Part shown: piece after piece, positions 34,870-48,098 of the stretch | Numbering within the stretch: position 1 is the first letter of the stretch | Layout of the letters: every line of letters starts with the position of its first letter | Assembly (NCBI GenBank): GCA_947095535.1 | Contig: OX352774.1 | Location: 5,828,001-5,892,000 of the forward strand | Length of the DNA: 64,000 nt | Direction: 5' to 3' | From: Poecilobothrus nobilitatus | Taxonomy: Eukaryota > Arthropoda > Insecta > Diptera > Dolichopodidae | Translations under genes and position numbers: made by a program | Notes under the pieces: generated by a model | The model's input: only the letters and a program-made list of their open reading frames with translations | Database searches by the model: none | What the model was told of the DNA's origin: nothing

Positions 34870-37800
34870 ATTCACCTCGCGTGCCTTGCTTTATATAAAA
34901 TAATGACCAAATATTAGCTTCACCGATCAATATATAATAACAAAAAAAAATCAATTGTTTGTCAACGCGACAAAGGTAGAAAGCTGCTCTACTCTAGCGC
35001 AGCTTCTAGCGATGCCTTGCATCTGGTTAAGTCTTATTCAAATTAATGTATTCTATTTAAATGTCAAAGCGCCGCTGTCAGACAAATATCGGAAATGATT
35101 TTTTTGCAATACTGGAAATTGACCAGTTACTTGGAAAAATTTTACGAAACAAATTAGTGTATAATAAATTACACTATAGTGTGTACTATAACTATAGTGT
35201 ATACTAAAAAACAATCCGGTTATTCATACGATAGTGGTAGATTTCAGATACTGAATTTTTTTCAAACAAGATTGTCCACTTCCAATTCGATTGCAAATAC
35301 AATTGTCAATTTAACAGTAAACTTTTTCAAAATGGCGACAACTGAATTTCATAATATGCCAAAGTTTCCAGCACTTACTTTACTTTCTTTGAATACTTTT
35401 CAAATTTATTGTGTATAATTTGAAATAAATTACATTATTTATTATGTCTTTACTACAAATATATACAAAACGAACTTGAGTTATATAAAGAAAACATTAA
35501 ATTAATGAATTTTCATTTCGGTTTGCTTTAGATATTTTGACATTTAGAATTTTTAGCATTAAAGTTTTGTTTATTTTTAATTTGTTTAACAAAAAACTGT
35601 CTCTTTTAGAAAGTGTTCCTTTTTATCAACCAAATTTCTATTCCAAACACATAAGACTTCATAATTTACTAGACATTATGGCTTTATTTTCACATACATA
35701 TTCTTTACCATACTATACATACTTTCTACTTAAAAATTTTCTTTCATAGACATATTATTTATATGTTTGCAAAAAAAAAAAAGAAAAAAATTTCTCAATT
35801 TAAATTAGACAAAGAATTTAAAGGATAGATTTCCTTTAATTCTTTGTAAGTTAATTAGCAATTTTTTTCTTTCATTTTCTAAAGTGTATTCTATGTGTAC
35901 ATGATATACATATATATGCAGGTAATGTAATTTGTAGAAACCTATTAATGTTAATGTCATTTCTTTTATTATTATATTCTTTCATTTTCTTTTTTGTTTT
36001 TGACAGCACAATTTTTTCCCCAATTGATATACAATGATTAGAAACACAAATACCTTAATTTATTGAAAGTAACGATACTTGCACTTAAGTCATTCACAAT
36101 GACACAAATTCTATTTAATTGACTAATCGTAAGCACATACACATGACACATGTATTTATATAGGCATGATAGATAATATAAGTATTTTTATATTTACCTA
36201 TCTATGTCATATAAATATATGTATAAATTTATATATACATACATACATATGTAGTCAATACAATTGTTTAAATTTTAAAATATCATAGAAGCATATCATT
36301 TTGACATTATAGAAAGTGATGCATATGCAAATCTGATAAAATTTTTAAAAAATGAACTCGACATCATGTCACTTAATAGAATCACAATAAACTCCAATAA
36401 GTCTTTATTTAGATTTTTAATGTAAATTCTTCTTTTTTTTCTAACCAGTCATCCATCGTTAAAGAAAATTATTTCTGCTTGAAGTGTAAAAGTTCATTAA
36501 AATTGTTTTAAAAAAACAAAAGAAAATCAAAACAAAAAAAAAAGTTTTATGTAGGTACATTGTTTAAACTTTATACTAAATTTTATTATATGATCATGTA
36601 CTTACCTATATCCTGCTTTGTAGCACTGTATTATATTATGTTATTTATATTTTTAAAAAAAACAAAAGAGATTTTCAACTAGGTACAAGCTTCTGTTTTT
36701 AGAAAGTTTTTTTTTTTTTTTTAATGAAGTTGACATATATTCGAATAAATGTCAAAATAATTTGATATTCTGAAGCTTGATAACAATTAATATGACTGTG
36801 TAACTGTGTAAATGTTGTAACATTCATATACGTGAAAATAATACAATATATTATAGTGACAAGAACGCAGATTTTTAGAAGAAAACGAAAATTGCTAAAA
36901 ATATTTGAAATTTTACCGAACACTCGTTTAGTAAACTAAGTATACTTTTTTGATTATTTTATCTGTTTGAAGCTTAGAGTTTTATGGAAGTTATAAAGTA
37001 ATATCCATTTTTTTCTTATTAAGTTTTTCTTATAAGCTTTAATATGTAATTATTAATTTTTCCATCTATATTTTCTAAGAAAACAAAAATTAATTGCTTT
37101 GCAAATCATTGTTTTCTTACAACACTTAACATTTGTGAGCAACTATTTTTAAGTATTAAACACACAAATATAAAATATTGAAAGATTAACATTCCTAATG
37201 ACCAGATTCCCATAATTGTATTTACTTCTTTCCAATTTAAAATATTATGAAGTTTTGTTTCGTCCAAGATAATCACTTTTCTTGATCAAATAATCGCTGA
37301 TAACGCATTTTGTTACACACCCCTGATTTAAATAAAACGTAATCTTTCTATATCTGCTAAAGTTATATTTTTGAAATTATATAAGATCTGACATAAGAAT
37401 AAACACGCGAATCATTGTACCCATACATGACAAGACATTAATTAATAAAAAAAGCTTTAATAAACGAAATTTCCTTTTTTTTAAGCATGGCCCTTGCCTA
37501 TCTTATACAGCACTCTGTTTATACTAACATACATATATTACATGTATTCTTTCAACCTTAAGATAATGTAAATATGATAAGCAACTCCAATCAAGAAAAT
37601 AAAAATAATTTAAATTATTTAAATCCAATCAATATAATAAAGCCATAATACAGCTTACAAATTATTTTTAAAGATTATTAACATTAAGAACTGCACTAGT
37701 TGATTAATACTCTTTTTTCACTTTTGCTAGACTGTCTCTTCACTTTCACGTTTTAGTTTGCGGTAGATTTAGTTTAAATGCAATACTGTAAATTGTTTTT

Positions 37801-38043
37801 CTAATATTTAGTTTTGAGAGAATATAAATTTATATCTTCCTTTAAATACTTTATAACAGAATTTATTAAATAATTTCTTGAATTTGTATAATTATCTTCG
37901 TTTAATTTTATTAGATATAATTTACATTGGTAACATCGGCAAAATTTTAAAACATCTTTTAACTTTCTATCTTTGTTATGATGCCCTACAAATGGAAGTA
38001 GTTTTACAATATACAATAAAGGTAAAAAAAAACGAGGAAGAAT
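34870..38043. other. AT-rich region with no recognised gene
   Basis: Frames of 60-79 codons here lack any family feature. A weak match to the MITE at 50130 lies near 35370-35410. Confidence 0.55.
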
Positions 38044-39608
38044 ACAGTTGCCTTTGTCAACTCTTAGATACCCGTACGAACCGTTAGTATGTTCACAGCC
38101 TGTCACTTTGCTTACAATATTATTTTTTTAATATTTTAGTATTTTAAAATAATTTGGGTGAATTTTATAATTTCTAAAACTATGGGTTGTACATATATTC
38201 AAACTATATGTTTATATGTACATTCTTCAAAAGCAGATTCTAACCTTCCACATAACGATTATCAATCCAAAACTTTTTCAAATATTCTATAGTACCATTT
38301 AATAATAAGCGGTAAATGTATATTAAATTTACTTAGTACAAAATAGTAAATATAATTTTAAATATTATATTATATTTAAATATTCCATTGACAGAATAAT
38401 TTCTTATAAGTACAATAAAATATATATATGTATGTAAATACGGCGCTATATAATATACATCTATACTCTTATCATTCATTCACTAGTGACATATACGATA
38501 TGTAAATAAACATGATATTATATAAGTATGTATATATATCAATATCATATAAATAAAAATTCTTCAAGCAACCGTTATGTTGTTTATTTATTTACATTTT
38601 TTTGTACTACGCATTATATCTTCAACAATTTCAAATTATCGAGTAAAACAAAATGCAAAAAATTTGTTGAAAAAATTTGTTAGAAAATTTGAAAAAATTA
38701 AGTAACGCTTTCGTCAATTATAAAGTAACCCTATATTATTAAAAAAAGTTGTTAACAGAAATAAGAGTATAACGTTGAAGCTTTAATTTTTGTGTATTAC
38801 TTCAAAAAAATGTTAACAGGTGTTCAAGTTACAAGTGTTTAAAAATAGGAAATTTTCAGTTTTTGACCCCTTACAGCTCCTAAACGGGAAGTGATACAAA
38901 AAAAATTTCTGAAGTGACTCATACTTATTTTCAAAGATCTAACTTCTGTCAAAATTTCAAGTTTTTAACTTTAACCGTTTAGAAGATAGAAGGGTTAAAG
39001 GATTTTGCAAAATTTGAGTTTCGCATAACGGTAAATTAAGACACCGTATGCCACAAATATATATTTATTATATATATACTTTTAAAGCTAATGAAAGTAG
39101 TAATCGTTTGGCGCTTTCAAAATGAAGATATACCTTATACAACTTGTGCTATAACAATTTAAATATAGAGCTTTTTTGAACCTTTGGGGAGCTGTAGCTC
39201 CGTAACGGGTGGGGCTACAAAAAAGTTATTATTGAGTTATTAAAAATAAAATTAATATTTTTGTGAGATCTATCAGCAGTTATAATTTCATAGTTCTATT
39301 TCAAAAAAAATGTTTGGATCTAAAAGTTAGGTGTTCGAGAGCTACCCTAAGTTTTGGTCCAAACTCAACCAAAAAAAATAGGGAACCTACAAATTACTCC
39401 AAGAATATTTTGTGTAAATTTCAAGATTCTAGCTTTCTTAGTTTTTGAGTTAGCGTGCTGACGGACGGACGGACGGACATGGCTCAAAAGTCTTAGAATT
39501 TTTTTCTGATCCGATCCATACCTTTGAAGGTATATCTAGCTCGCTTATTTCGAGGTGTTACAAACGGAGGAGTAATTTTATTATACCCGATCCTATCGTA
39601 CGGGTATA
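38044..39608 (-). mobile_element. Helentron-like element, chimeric interior
   Basis: The ends share a perfect 12-bp inverted repeat ATACCCGTACGA (38068-38079 and 39596-39607). On the minus strand the 5' head has TATACCCG...CGGGTATA, GTTTGTAACACC, GAGCCATGTCCG and a (GTCC)n run (39460-39478). The 3' end has CGTACGGGTATCTAAG and then a clean hairpin AGTTG/CAACT with a 7-base loop (38046-38062). The interior (38760-39250) matches the unit of copy A, while the 3' 300 bases match 14065-14276. No protein gene; frames of 61-101 codons here are shadows. Confidence 0.78.
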
Positions 39609-41282
39609 AACATTGGAACGTATTATAAGACTAATAAAATATAACAGGTGCTTTGATACTGATTTTGTATTTTGGGGTAGCGAAGGATTTCAAGGAAACT
39701 GAGAGTCTGAAATGATTGGTTTTACAACCCAAACTTCGTAGTAAGTTAAAAATTGTTTTTTAAAACTTAAGATTATTTTAAATTTTAAAAAAATATAAAA
39801 ATTTTGCTTAAATAAGTATCAAAAAAAAAATTTTATTTTGCAAATCTTTTGATTTATTGTTAAAAAAAAATAAAGGTAAAGCTAAAACTAGAGTAATTTA
39901 AAACATTATAATTTTTTACAACTTTACGATTTCAAATTTAATACAGGTACGCAAACTCATACAAGACAAAAGCTAAAATATTAACAAAATTGTTAAAATT
40001 TATTATTCCATTACAACAAAATGTAATTTTAAGTTTATGAACTGAAAAATTAGTAAATTGTACATTTTTTGTTTTTTCTTTGTTATAATAAATTAGTTTA
40101 TAACTTACTGAATGTTAGTTAACATGTCAAACATTTAATGTCCACCATAAAAAATTTGTAAAATTTGTTAAAATTAAGTGCGCGAGAAAAACAATTATTT
40201 CTCAAGAAAGAATATACATACATACATGCATACACATGTATTGTGTATTAATAAAAAGGATATTTATTTACTTTTTTTTTTTGTGATATTAAGGTATAAT
40301 GGTTAATTAGTGCATTAAATTAACAATAACAATCCTCTACACAAACAAAAACAAAAACGTTGAATAACTAGTGGTATAGGCGTAAAGTTTTTAACAAGTT
40401 ATAAATAACCTTAAGGTTCCTTCATTTTAAATTACCGAAAAAAAAAACACACACAATCTTTTGTTAGCTTATTGTTAAACAGTTAAATTTATTACAATTA
40501 GACTATTATTAGCGTTTTTTTTTTTTTTTTTTTTTTTTTTTTGATAAATAATGGAACGAGAGGAAACTAACGTCAAGTATTTACATGCTTATTTTAAACC
40601 ACAACATTTTATAACTTATCAACTCTTTTCGGTACATTAATCATATAACATGATACAAAATGTTATTTAAAGGACAGATGAACAAAATGCACATATTTTA
40701 TAATTAGCCGTAAAAAGAAATTTTAAATGTTTATGCCACTTTTCGATTTAAACACTTAATAAAAATATTAAAAATATTTAACCTTTAAGTATAAATAATT
40801 TATTTCTTACACAAAAGAAAAGAGTTCTCAAGGATTTTTTTATTTTAAATATTTATTGATATTGATTGATATTGACTGACTGATTATAACTAATCACAGA
40901 TAGAATATAGAATTGTTCGCCTAAAAATATTTACTCTATTTTTAAATATTTATAATATATATTTTAGAATATTTATATATGTAGCTGTTCTATCAGTAAA
41001 GCCCAAAAATGAATGTACATCTATGTTAGAAAACTAGGATAGAATAATAATTATTTTAAAGTTTTAATAAATATCGGTATATAATATCTACGACATATTA
41101 CATAATATATATTTTTGCAGTTTTAAACACTAAATTTTCAATTTAATTATAATATTGAAATTAGATACACAGCAGCATTGTATATAACAGTCCAAGTAAA
41201 AAAGTTTGCAAAATGTTTGATCCTATATTGAACGGATAAAACTTAAATTAAAATTAAATATAAACAGTAATTAAATGCAAGT
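39609..41282. other. AT-rich region with no recognised gene
   Basis: Contains a 28-base poly(T) run and many A/T runs. Nothing coding. Confidence 0.6.
40515..40542. repeat. Poly(T) run of 28
   Basis: The longest homopolymer in the window. It could be the tail of an ancient minus-strand retroposon, but no element body was recognised on the 3' side. Confidence 0.95.
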
Positions 41283-42036
41283 AAAAACATGGTAGCGGTT
41301 TTTAAAAGCTCACATTTCCAAAAGATAATACAAACTGTTTAGAAATTTGAAAATTTCATGTAATAAGAAAAAACGTGAAAATATGACTTTTCTGGAATTT
41401 TGAGGGGCTGTAAATCCGGAACTCTATATAACTAAAAAAAACCATTAACACACGTAAAAATATATTACTGGAGCTTTAATTTTTATGTATTGTCAAAGAA
41501 AAATTTGTACAGGTACCTAAAAATAGCAAATTTTAAATTTTTGAGCCCTAATAGATCTTACACAGGGGCTGGTACAAAAAATGTTCTAAAGAAACTTATA
41601 ATAATTCTAAAAGTTCTTTCATGTCTCAAAATTTCAGGTTCCTATCTAAAAGCGTCCTGGAGTTATGAAAAAAGAAATATCATGCAAAATTTGGTTTTCA
41701 CATAACGGTAATTTTAAATATTAAATTTAAAATATATATATAATTTTGATTTTGCGTTTTCAGATTGAATAAATGTTAAGCGGAACATGAAATATACGCG
41801 TTTAAAAATAGGGCTTTTTCAAAGTTTGAGGGGCTGTACTTCCCTGATGGATGGTACTTCCCCACATGAAAAACTTGTTCCACAAAATTAATTTGTTTAT
41901 GAGAGCTACCCATGGTTAAAAATTTTTTTCTCTATCTTTAACGATGTAGAAATTTTGTAAACAGACAGACAGACGAACGGATGGACAGAGTGAAACTAAT
42001 AATAATTTTCAAAAATTTTTTGGAAATGTGCTAAAA
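41283..42036 (-). mobile_element. Helentron-like element, copy B
   Basis: Same family and orientation as copy A, but with a single internal unit. On the minus strand the 5' end TAGCACATTTCCAAAAAA (near 42036) is followed by a mixed GTCY run (41961-41988). The unit shares TTAACACACGTAAAAATAT and AAATAGCAAATTTT with copy A. The 3' terminus TTTTGGAAATGTGAGCTTTT is followed by a 6-bp hairpin (AAAAAC at 41283-41288 and GTTTTT at 41298-41303). The 71-codon frame at 41490-41705 lies in the repeat and is not a gene. Confidence 0.78.
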
Positions 42037-45000
42037 ATTTTAATTTAGTAAAATAATTATTGAAATTAAAGTTATATCAAGGCTTAAAAGTATATTTTAT
42101 ATTATTAACAAAATAAACCAAGTATCTCATAAATTGAAGAAAAATATACAATTAAAATCATTTGGGAATTCTTCATGCAGATTTGAATTTAGAATGTAAT
42201 AAAATGCAAAAGTTGTAGTATAACACAAAGTCAGTCATTGTCCTATAAGTTGTTATCATACAGAGACTAGTATAGAATTATTTCAAAATGTAACATACAA
42301 TTTAATAGTAGGCTGTTATATTGTATATAACTATAACTATTTAATAACAGTTAATAAAAAAATAATATTAAGTTTTCCTTCGATAATGTAACGTGAACAA
42401 AATTTAAGAAATTTACAACTTTAAAAACAGTATTGTGAAAAATTTACAATTATTTTGCAATCATGTTTAAATTACTCACAATTAGATGATCGTAAATGAT
42501 TACAAAATATTTAATAGAATTTACATGTTTTGAAATTATCTATAATATAAACAATTTTATTGTAGGTTGAATAACTACATACATATTATCTATACATGTA
42601 TATAAATAAATACTCGTATAAAACTAAACTAAAGAAGAAACTAAACTATTTCAATTTTAACTTATCATTATCAACATCAAAATTTTTCATCTAGCAATTT
42701 AAATTACTTTTTTTTTTTTTATTTTTTTTTTTTTTGTTTCAGTAAAAGAAGGTAGGCTGACAAAAAATGAAATAAGCAATACCAGATAATAAAAATGTTC
42801 TTTATACTATTAAACTTTAAAAAAAAAACCTACAGAAGTTACATTACTGGTAGGTACTATAATTTTCTTTTTAAACACAAGAATACAAATAATTTTTAGC
42901 GTTACAAGAACAGCAGTAAATTGATTTTTTATACATTTAATACATTTTAATACATTTTGTATTTACAACTTTATTTTTAAGACAGGATTAATTGACGAGA
43001 AATGTAAAAGGAAAGTCTATCATGGAAATCTACCACCTATGATATATGAAGTTGATTTAAGTCAAATCAAATACTTCATTTCGATGAATGCATCAAAAAC
43101 TTGCATTCACCCCTATATAAAGAAGCATCCGTATAATTCTCCATTTCGACTACAAAATAATTCCAGTCAAAAAGATTCAAATACAGCAAAGATACCATTT
43201 ATTACTTAAATTATAAATTGAAAAGTATTTTAAGTATCATGTTACTACTCCTGTTTTCTAAATTAATGTTTGTTGGGATACGATCTGTTATAACATAACC
43301 GTATTTTTTTTAAAACTAATTCCAATGTTAGTCCAAAAATCGGAGTAGTTGAGAATTTGCAAAATATAAAAAAGTCAAATATTTTATTGGTAAATCTTTG
43401 GTACTAATGTAATGTATGGGTAGGAAAAAAGGAGAAACAAAATGGTGTATGTTAATGGAAATAGAACGAATGTGGTTTTATGGTTGCTGTCTTTGGATAT
43501 TTGATGAATATAATAATATCAGGTAATACATAAATGATAGCAATTTATAGGAAAGATATAAGAAGAAAAACTTTTTCATATTCGCGATATTTGCATCACA
43601 AACAAATTTTCGTAGGTATAGGTTGTTTTCCTTTTGTAAACTTTAAGTGGAGTTATTAAATATAGTTAAATCAAATGTATGAAATAGGTTTAAGCTTTCA
43701 CTTAAAGGCACTGAGCAAGGGGAAAGAAAGTTGAGGTGCGATTTGTATCACTTTTTCAACTTTCTTATCAACTTCAACTACTCTATAAAATAAGAGAACG
43801 AAACGGTAGAATGAAGTATATATCACCGCAGTAAAACTATTGTAACTTCAAGTAGCTTCAAATGAAAATAATGATTTTAAAGTTGGACAGTCATACAATG
43901 CATAGTAAAAAAATTTATATAAAATTAAAAAACAAAATAAAACATCAGTTCCAAGTTCTCATTGTACATTCCAAAGATTTTTTTTTTAAAGAATTGTTGT
44001 TTTTTTTTTTTTAAATAAATCTTGTTGCAATTGTTGCGAACAAAATTGATGTTAATTTTTTGTTTTTCGGTTTTTTAACAAGTTTTTTAACATTCAATTT
44101 CATATAAATAAAAACATCATGTTTGTATATACATGCTTATATATATATATATATATATATACATAATATAAATAATACGTAGGTGCAGAAATAAAGTACT
44201 AAATAAAAATATAAAATAAAACTGAGAAAAAATTTACCTTGATATTTTTTTCTTTAATTAACTCTTATTTTCTTTAAATGAACGTTTAACCACAGATTTC
44301 TACCAATTTTAATTACTACTGATTTCAAAACAATTCATAAACTAATTCTGAGTTTAATGTAGTTGTTATTTAACAGCTTATTGGGCATTAGAAAGACATA
44401 AATCCTAAAAACGATAAAAAATTCAGAAACTGATTTATTTAGTTTTTAATCTGATATGATTAACTGATTTAGAATTCCAGATGAGTATTGATTGAATAAA
44501 ACTGAACGACTGAATGAAAACGTACATTGATCTCTTTTTGTAAATTTTTTTCATCTGGGTATAAATAGAATAAGGACGTTGGTTCAAGTACAAGCGTATA
44601 GGTATGGTCAAGTCAGCATTGGTCTTCTTGCTATAATACAAGACGGTCTTTGGTTTATAATACGAATACCATGTTTCAGCTAATACCATGTTATTATTAT
44701 ATTTCTATTAACTATAATACCATCTTTCAGCTAATAGTTATTTTATAAAAACCATCTTTATACGAAAATATTGTCCCATAGTGTTTTCAGTATTCGTATT
44801 CATTATTCACTATCGTTTAATGAATCAAAAATTTTTCTAATCCTGCATCAAAGAATATATCATAACATAAAAGAAGTTTCTCTTACCCTACTCCTCTTTT
44901 TATTAGCGGAAAATTGATTCAAATTTTAAGAACGAACTCATTTTCAAAAGGTGTTGTAAATAGGTAAATGACACATAACCAGATTTTAGATAATTTTTTT

Positions 45001-45536
45001 GAAAAGAAAATAATACAGAAATTGTTATTTGGGTACTTGGTTAATTACCAAAACGGTATCCTGATTTCTCGGCAAATAAACATTTTATAAAAACTTCAAT
45101 CGTGTGTTTTAAATTTGATTACTTTTTCATTAAATTAAATGTTTTTCTTTTTTTTCAATTAATATTAACTTAAAAACATGAATATACCAATACATAAACA
45201 AAATATCCAAATAAAAATAAAGTTTATATAGATATCGCTTACAAACATTTGAAAAACTGATAAATTAATGTACACAACATTTATAATTAATTTTTCTATT
45301 TTCTCAAGTTTTTTTTTTTTTATTTATTTATAAAACCATAAAAAAAAGAACAAAAAAAATGTCAAATAAATGTACTTTCAAAATTTTTAACATTAAAAGT
45401 AAAACTAAAGTGTACATTTTTGAATAGATTCAAATTAAACTGTAGTAAAAATTTTCCTCAATTAATTAAATATTTCACTTTTTAGTTTAATTTTTTTTTA
45501 TCCTAAAAGAAATTGAAATAGTCAAAATGGTGTTGA
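42037..45536. other. AT-rich region with no recognised gene
   Basis: One short tandem duplication: ACCATGTTTCAGCTAAT (44668) and ACCATCTTTCAGCTAAT (44719), 51 bases apart. The 84-codon reverse frame at 44435-44689 has no family features. Confidence 0.55.
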
Positions 45537-45549
45537 TATCGAAAGGGTC

Positions 45550-45573
45550 TTTCAAATTGAGTTTTCAAAAGTA
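45550..45573 (+). repeat. Terminal inverted repeat, left
   Basis: 24 bases identical to the inverted 48075-48098. It lies just beyond the 3' end of the transposase frame. Confidence 0.92.
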
Positions 45574-46637
45574 AATAATTAAAAGACATACAATTTGAAT
45601 TGAAACTGAAAAAGTTTTTTATTTATTTTTGAAGTACAATGTTTGCCATTTATAATCTGAAAATGATATCTCCCATGAGACCCACCTCCACAGTACCTGA
45701 TTCTTTTATCAAAATTATCGGTCACATTTTGGCATAATTGCGGCTCTATCTCACCAATAACTCGAATAATTTCTGCTTTCAATGCTTCAACGTTTCGAGG
45801 ATCCTTGTAGACCTATTCTTTCACATAGCTCCAGAGAAAGAAGTTTAAAGATTTCAAATCGCTGCAGGATCCTGAAGGCCAATTCACGTCACTGAATCTG
45901 GAAATAACACGGTCTGGAAACTTTCTATGCAGTAATTGCAGTGTTTCTCTATCTGTATGAAACGTAGCCTCATCTTGTTGAAACCACATATCCTCAGTAT
46001 CAATATTTTCTAGTTTTGACCATAAAAAAGTTGTGATCATGTCGCGATATCTGGTACCGTTAACGGTTATGGCTCTTTCAGCATCATTTTCGAAAAAGTA
46101 CGGACCGATCACACCACCAGACCATAATGCACACCAAACAGTGACTCTTTCTATATGCGTCGGCTTCTCTTAGATCACGCGACGGTTTTCTTTTCCCCAA
46201 ATACAGCAGTTTTGTTTATTAACGTAGCCACCAATCTCGAAATGAAATCCGAAAAGATGATTTTTTGGAAAAATCGTTGTTTTGTTCCAGTATCCAATTA
46301 GCAAAGTCCCGGCGCATGGAATGATCTTGTGGCAGCAATTCTTGTGTCAATTGAACTTTGTAGACCTTCAACGCTAAATCTTTGTGCATATAATACGCCA
46401 TACCGTTGACTCAGAAGGTCCCAATTGTTGTGACCGTCGGTCGGTTGTTGTGACCAATTGTACTGATGTCTTTTTAGATCTTGTACTGCACCAGTTTCTT
46501 CAAAATTTCCACACAATATTACCAATTTGTTGCTCAGTTGGACGATTATATCGACCATAAACATCGCATAATTTGCGAAATACATTTCTTACAGAACGAC
46601 CATTTTCATAAAATAATTCAATAATTTCAACACGTTG

Positions 46638-46648
46638 TTGTAATGTGT
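46638..46648. repeat. LINE target-site duplication, 3' copy
   Basis: TTGTAATGTGT, directly next to the poly(T) (LINE tail) and matching 47971-47981. Confidence 0.92.
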
Positions 46649-47970
46649 TTTTTTTTTACGAGGGTTGGTGGAAAACTCGAAAGTCACCAAGAGGAACTGC
46701 ACGTGCTTTATCAGGGTAGTTTTGGACTTTAACCAACCAAAACCACCCCCCTTTTAAAACCAAACTTTAGGATGGAACCTTTAATACAAATGTACAGTTT
46801 GGTTTTGGGGATAGGGATGTGGAAAGGATAATTGGGGAAATTGGAATTGCGAAATTTGGATTATGGGGGATAGGTAGGAAAATTTGGAGGGACATTTTGA
46901 AGAAAGATGTTAATATTCTTCTTAGACTTAAGTAAATCGTACACATATGAATTACCAACTTTAGGGAACACATGCGATGGTATATGGTCCCACAAACGGG
47001 ACGTGCGAATGACAAATGAATTTCCATAGGCTGTATTTCACCATCTTGATAACTCAACATGGTAGGGATGAGCAACTGTTACCCTCCTTGTTTCTCGTTG
47101 GAAAATTTTTAGTGGAGGCATTAATTGTTTTATTTCTTTGGAACAAGTGTTAATCCCTACGAGATACCCATAAAAAAAGGTCAGTGACCCAAACGTGCGA
47201 CGATGGCTGAGTGGAGTGAGCATTGAAGTCGTTGATGCTCTGTTTTGCACATTATCTAAATAACCCAGTGCTGTTTGAGGGCCTGCAGCCCAAATGTGTG
47301 CATTATACTCTCTTTTCGGCCTAATGTACGTTTTATAGATATTGAGAAGAGCAGATGCGGAAAAGTAAGTTTTGCAGCAATACAAAAAATCCAAACATTT
47401 AGCTGCATCCTTAGCTATACCAAAAATGTGATTTGACCAAGTCAATTTCTGGTTTAACCCGATGCCCAGCATGTTTAAATCCGCTAAATGCTGCAAGACT
47501 TCTCCCTGAAATAGTAGGTTAGGAATAGTAGTGGCAATTTTCCGCGAGATCAGACAGCATTGTGTTTTTTTGGTGTTGAACTCAACTCTGTTGACTTCAC
47601 TACATTTTTGAATTTTTGCTAAATCGTTATTTAGCTCACTAATAGTGAAATTTTTGCTGTTGTATTAATCTGGTGATTAATGTTACAGCGGCTATGAAAC
47701 TCATAGGAAGCTACAAGAGGACTGTCGTCTGCGAAACTATGGATCGGATTGGAGGTTAATGAGAGTAGGTGATTGATAAATATTAAGAAGAGAGTTGGGG
47801 ATAAAACTTATCCCTGGGGACACCAGCATTTATTTTGAATTTGTCAGATGAATATCCATCGACCAGTACACGAATCGTGCGATTCGAAAGGAAATCTCCA
47901 ATCCATTTTAGAAAGGCCCTATCTAGATCTAATGCTTTGCATTTTGCCAATAATGTGTACGACGACAATT
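46649..47970 (-). mobile_element. Nested 5'-truncated Jockey-like LINE
   Basis: The insertion is bounded by an 11-bp target duplication, ACACATTACAA on the minus strand (plus-strand copies at 46638-46648 and 47971-47981). It ends in nine A on the minus strand (46649-46657). The body is the C-terminal half of a reverse transcriptase plus about 250 bases of 3' UTR. Its 3' UTR is shared with 11885-12070 and 27820-28110. Insertion between codons of the transposase dates it later than the DNA transposon. Confidence 0.92.
46920..47970 (-). pseudogene. Jockey-like LINE reverse transcriptase, C-terminal half, frameshifted
   Basis: It begins inside the palm: KALDLDRAFLKWIGDFLSNR, VLVDGYSSDKFKINAGVP. 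A missing base then shifts the frame, and the next block reads VLSPTLFLIFINHLLS with a stop just before it. The catalytic FADD follows at 47724-47735 with SPLVASYEF. Further on, LGIGLNQKLTWSNHI, AKCLDFLYCCKTYFSASALL, NIYKTYIRPKREYNAHIWA, VQNRAS and SHRRTFGSLTFFYGY form the thumb-like tail (47038-47496), the longest open frame in the window. A last shift leads to VIRTSRLWDHIPSHVFP, the usual end of Jockey-clade ORF2. The N-terminal endonuclease is absent. Dead copy. Confidence 0.88.
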
Positions 47971-47981
47971 TTGTAATGTGT
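47971..47981. repeat. LINE target-site duplication, 5' copy
   Basis: TTGTAATGTGT, at the truncated 5' end of the LINE. Read on the minus strand it encodes the T-L-Q that is repeated where the transposase resumes at 46648. Confidence 0.92.
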
Positions 47982-48074
47982 ACTACTCCATTTTTATAAA
48001 TGGAAAACCTTCAACTGTCAAAATGACATATAATATGGGTGCGTTCAGTGTTTGAAGTGTGGTACACAGGCGCC

Positions 48075-48098
48075 TACTTTTGAAAACTCAATTTGAAA
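48075..48098 (-). repeat. Terminal inverted repeat, right
   Basis: Perfect partner of 45550-45573, about 85 bases upstream of the transposase start codon. Confidence 0.92.

Larger units (their letters stand above)
45579..47991 (-). pseudogene. Tc1/mariner-type transposase, broken
   Basis: The start ATG is at 47991-47989, and seven codons follow, the third being a stop (TAG). The reading continues at 46637 after the LINE as QRVEIIELFYENGRSVRN. The next part, a helix-turn-helix, runs to GRYNRPTEQQIGNIVWKF, where one extra base shifts the frame. EETGAVQDLKRHQYN, HKDLALKVYKVQLTQELLP, then, with further shifts near 46250 and a stop near 46170, the DDE domain: GPYFFEND, MWFQQDEATFHT (aspartate at 45972-45974), NWPSGSCSDL (aspartate at 45858-45860) and FFLWSYVKE. 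The first catalytic aspartate lies in the damaged stretch. Full length would be about 358 residues, close to mariner. It cannot make active enzyme. In the cell the family cuts and pastes DNA at TA sites. Confidence 0.88.
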
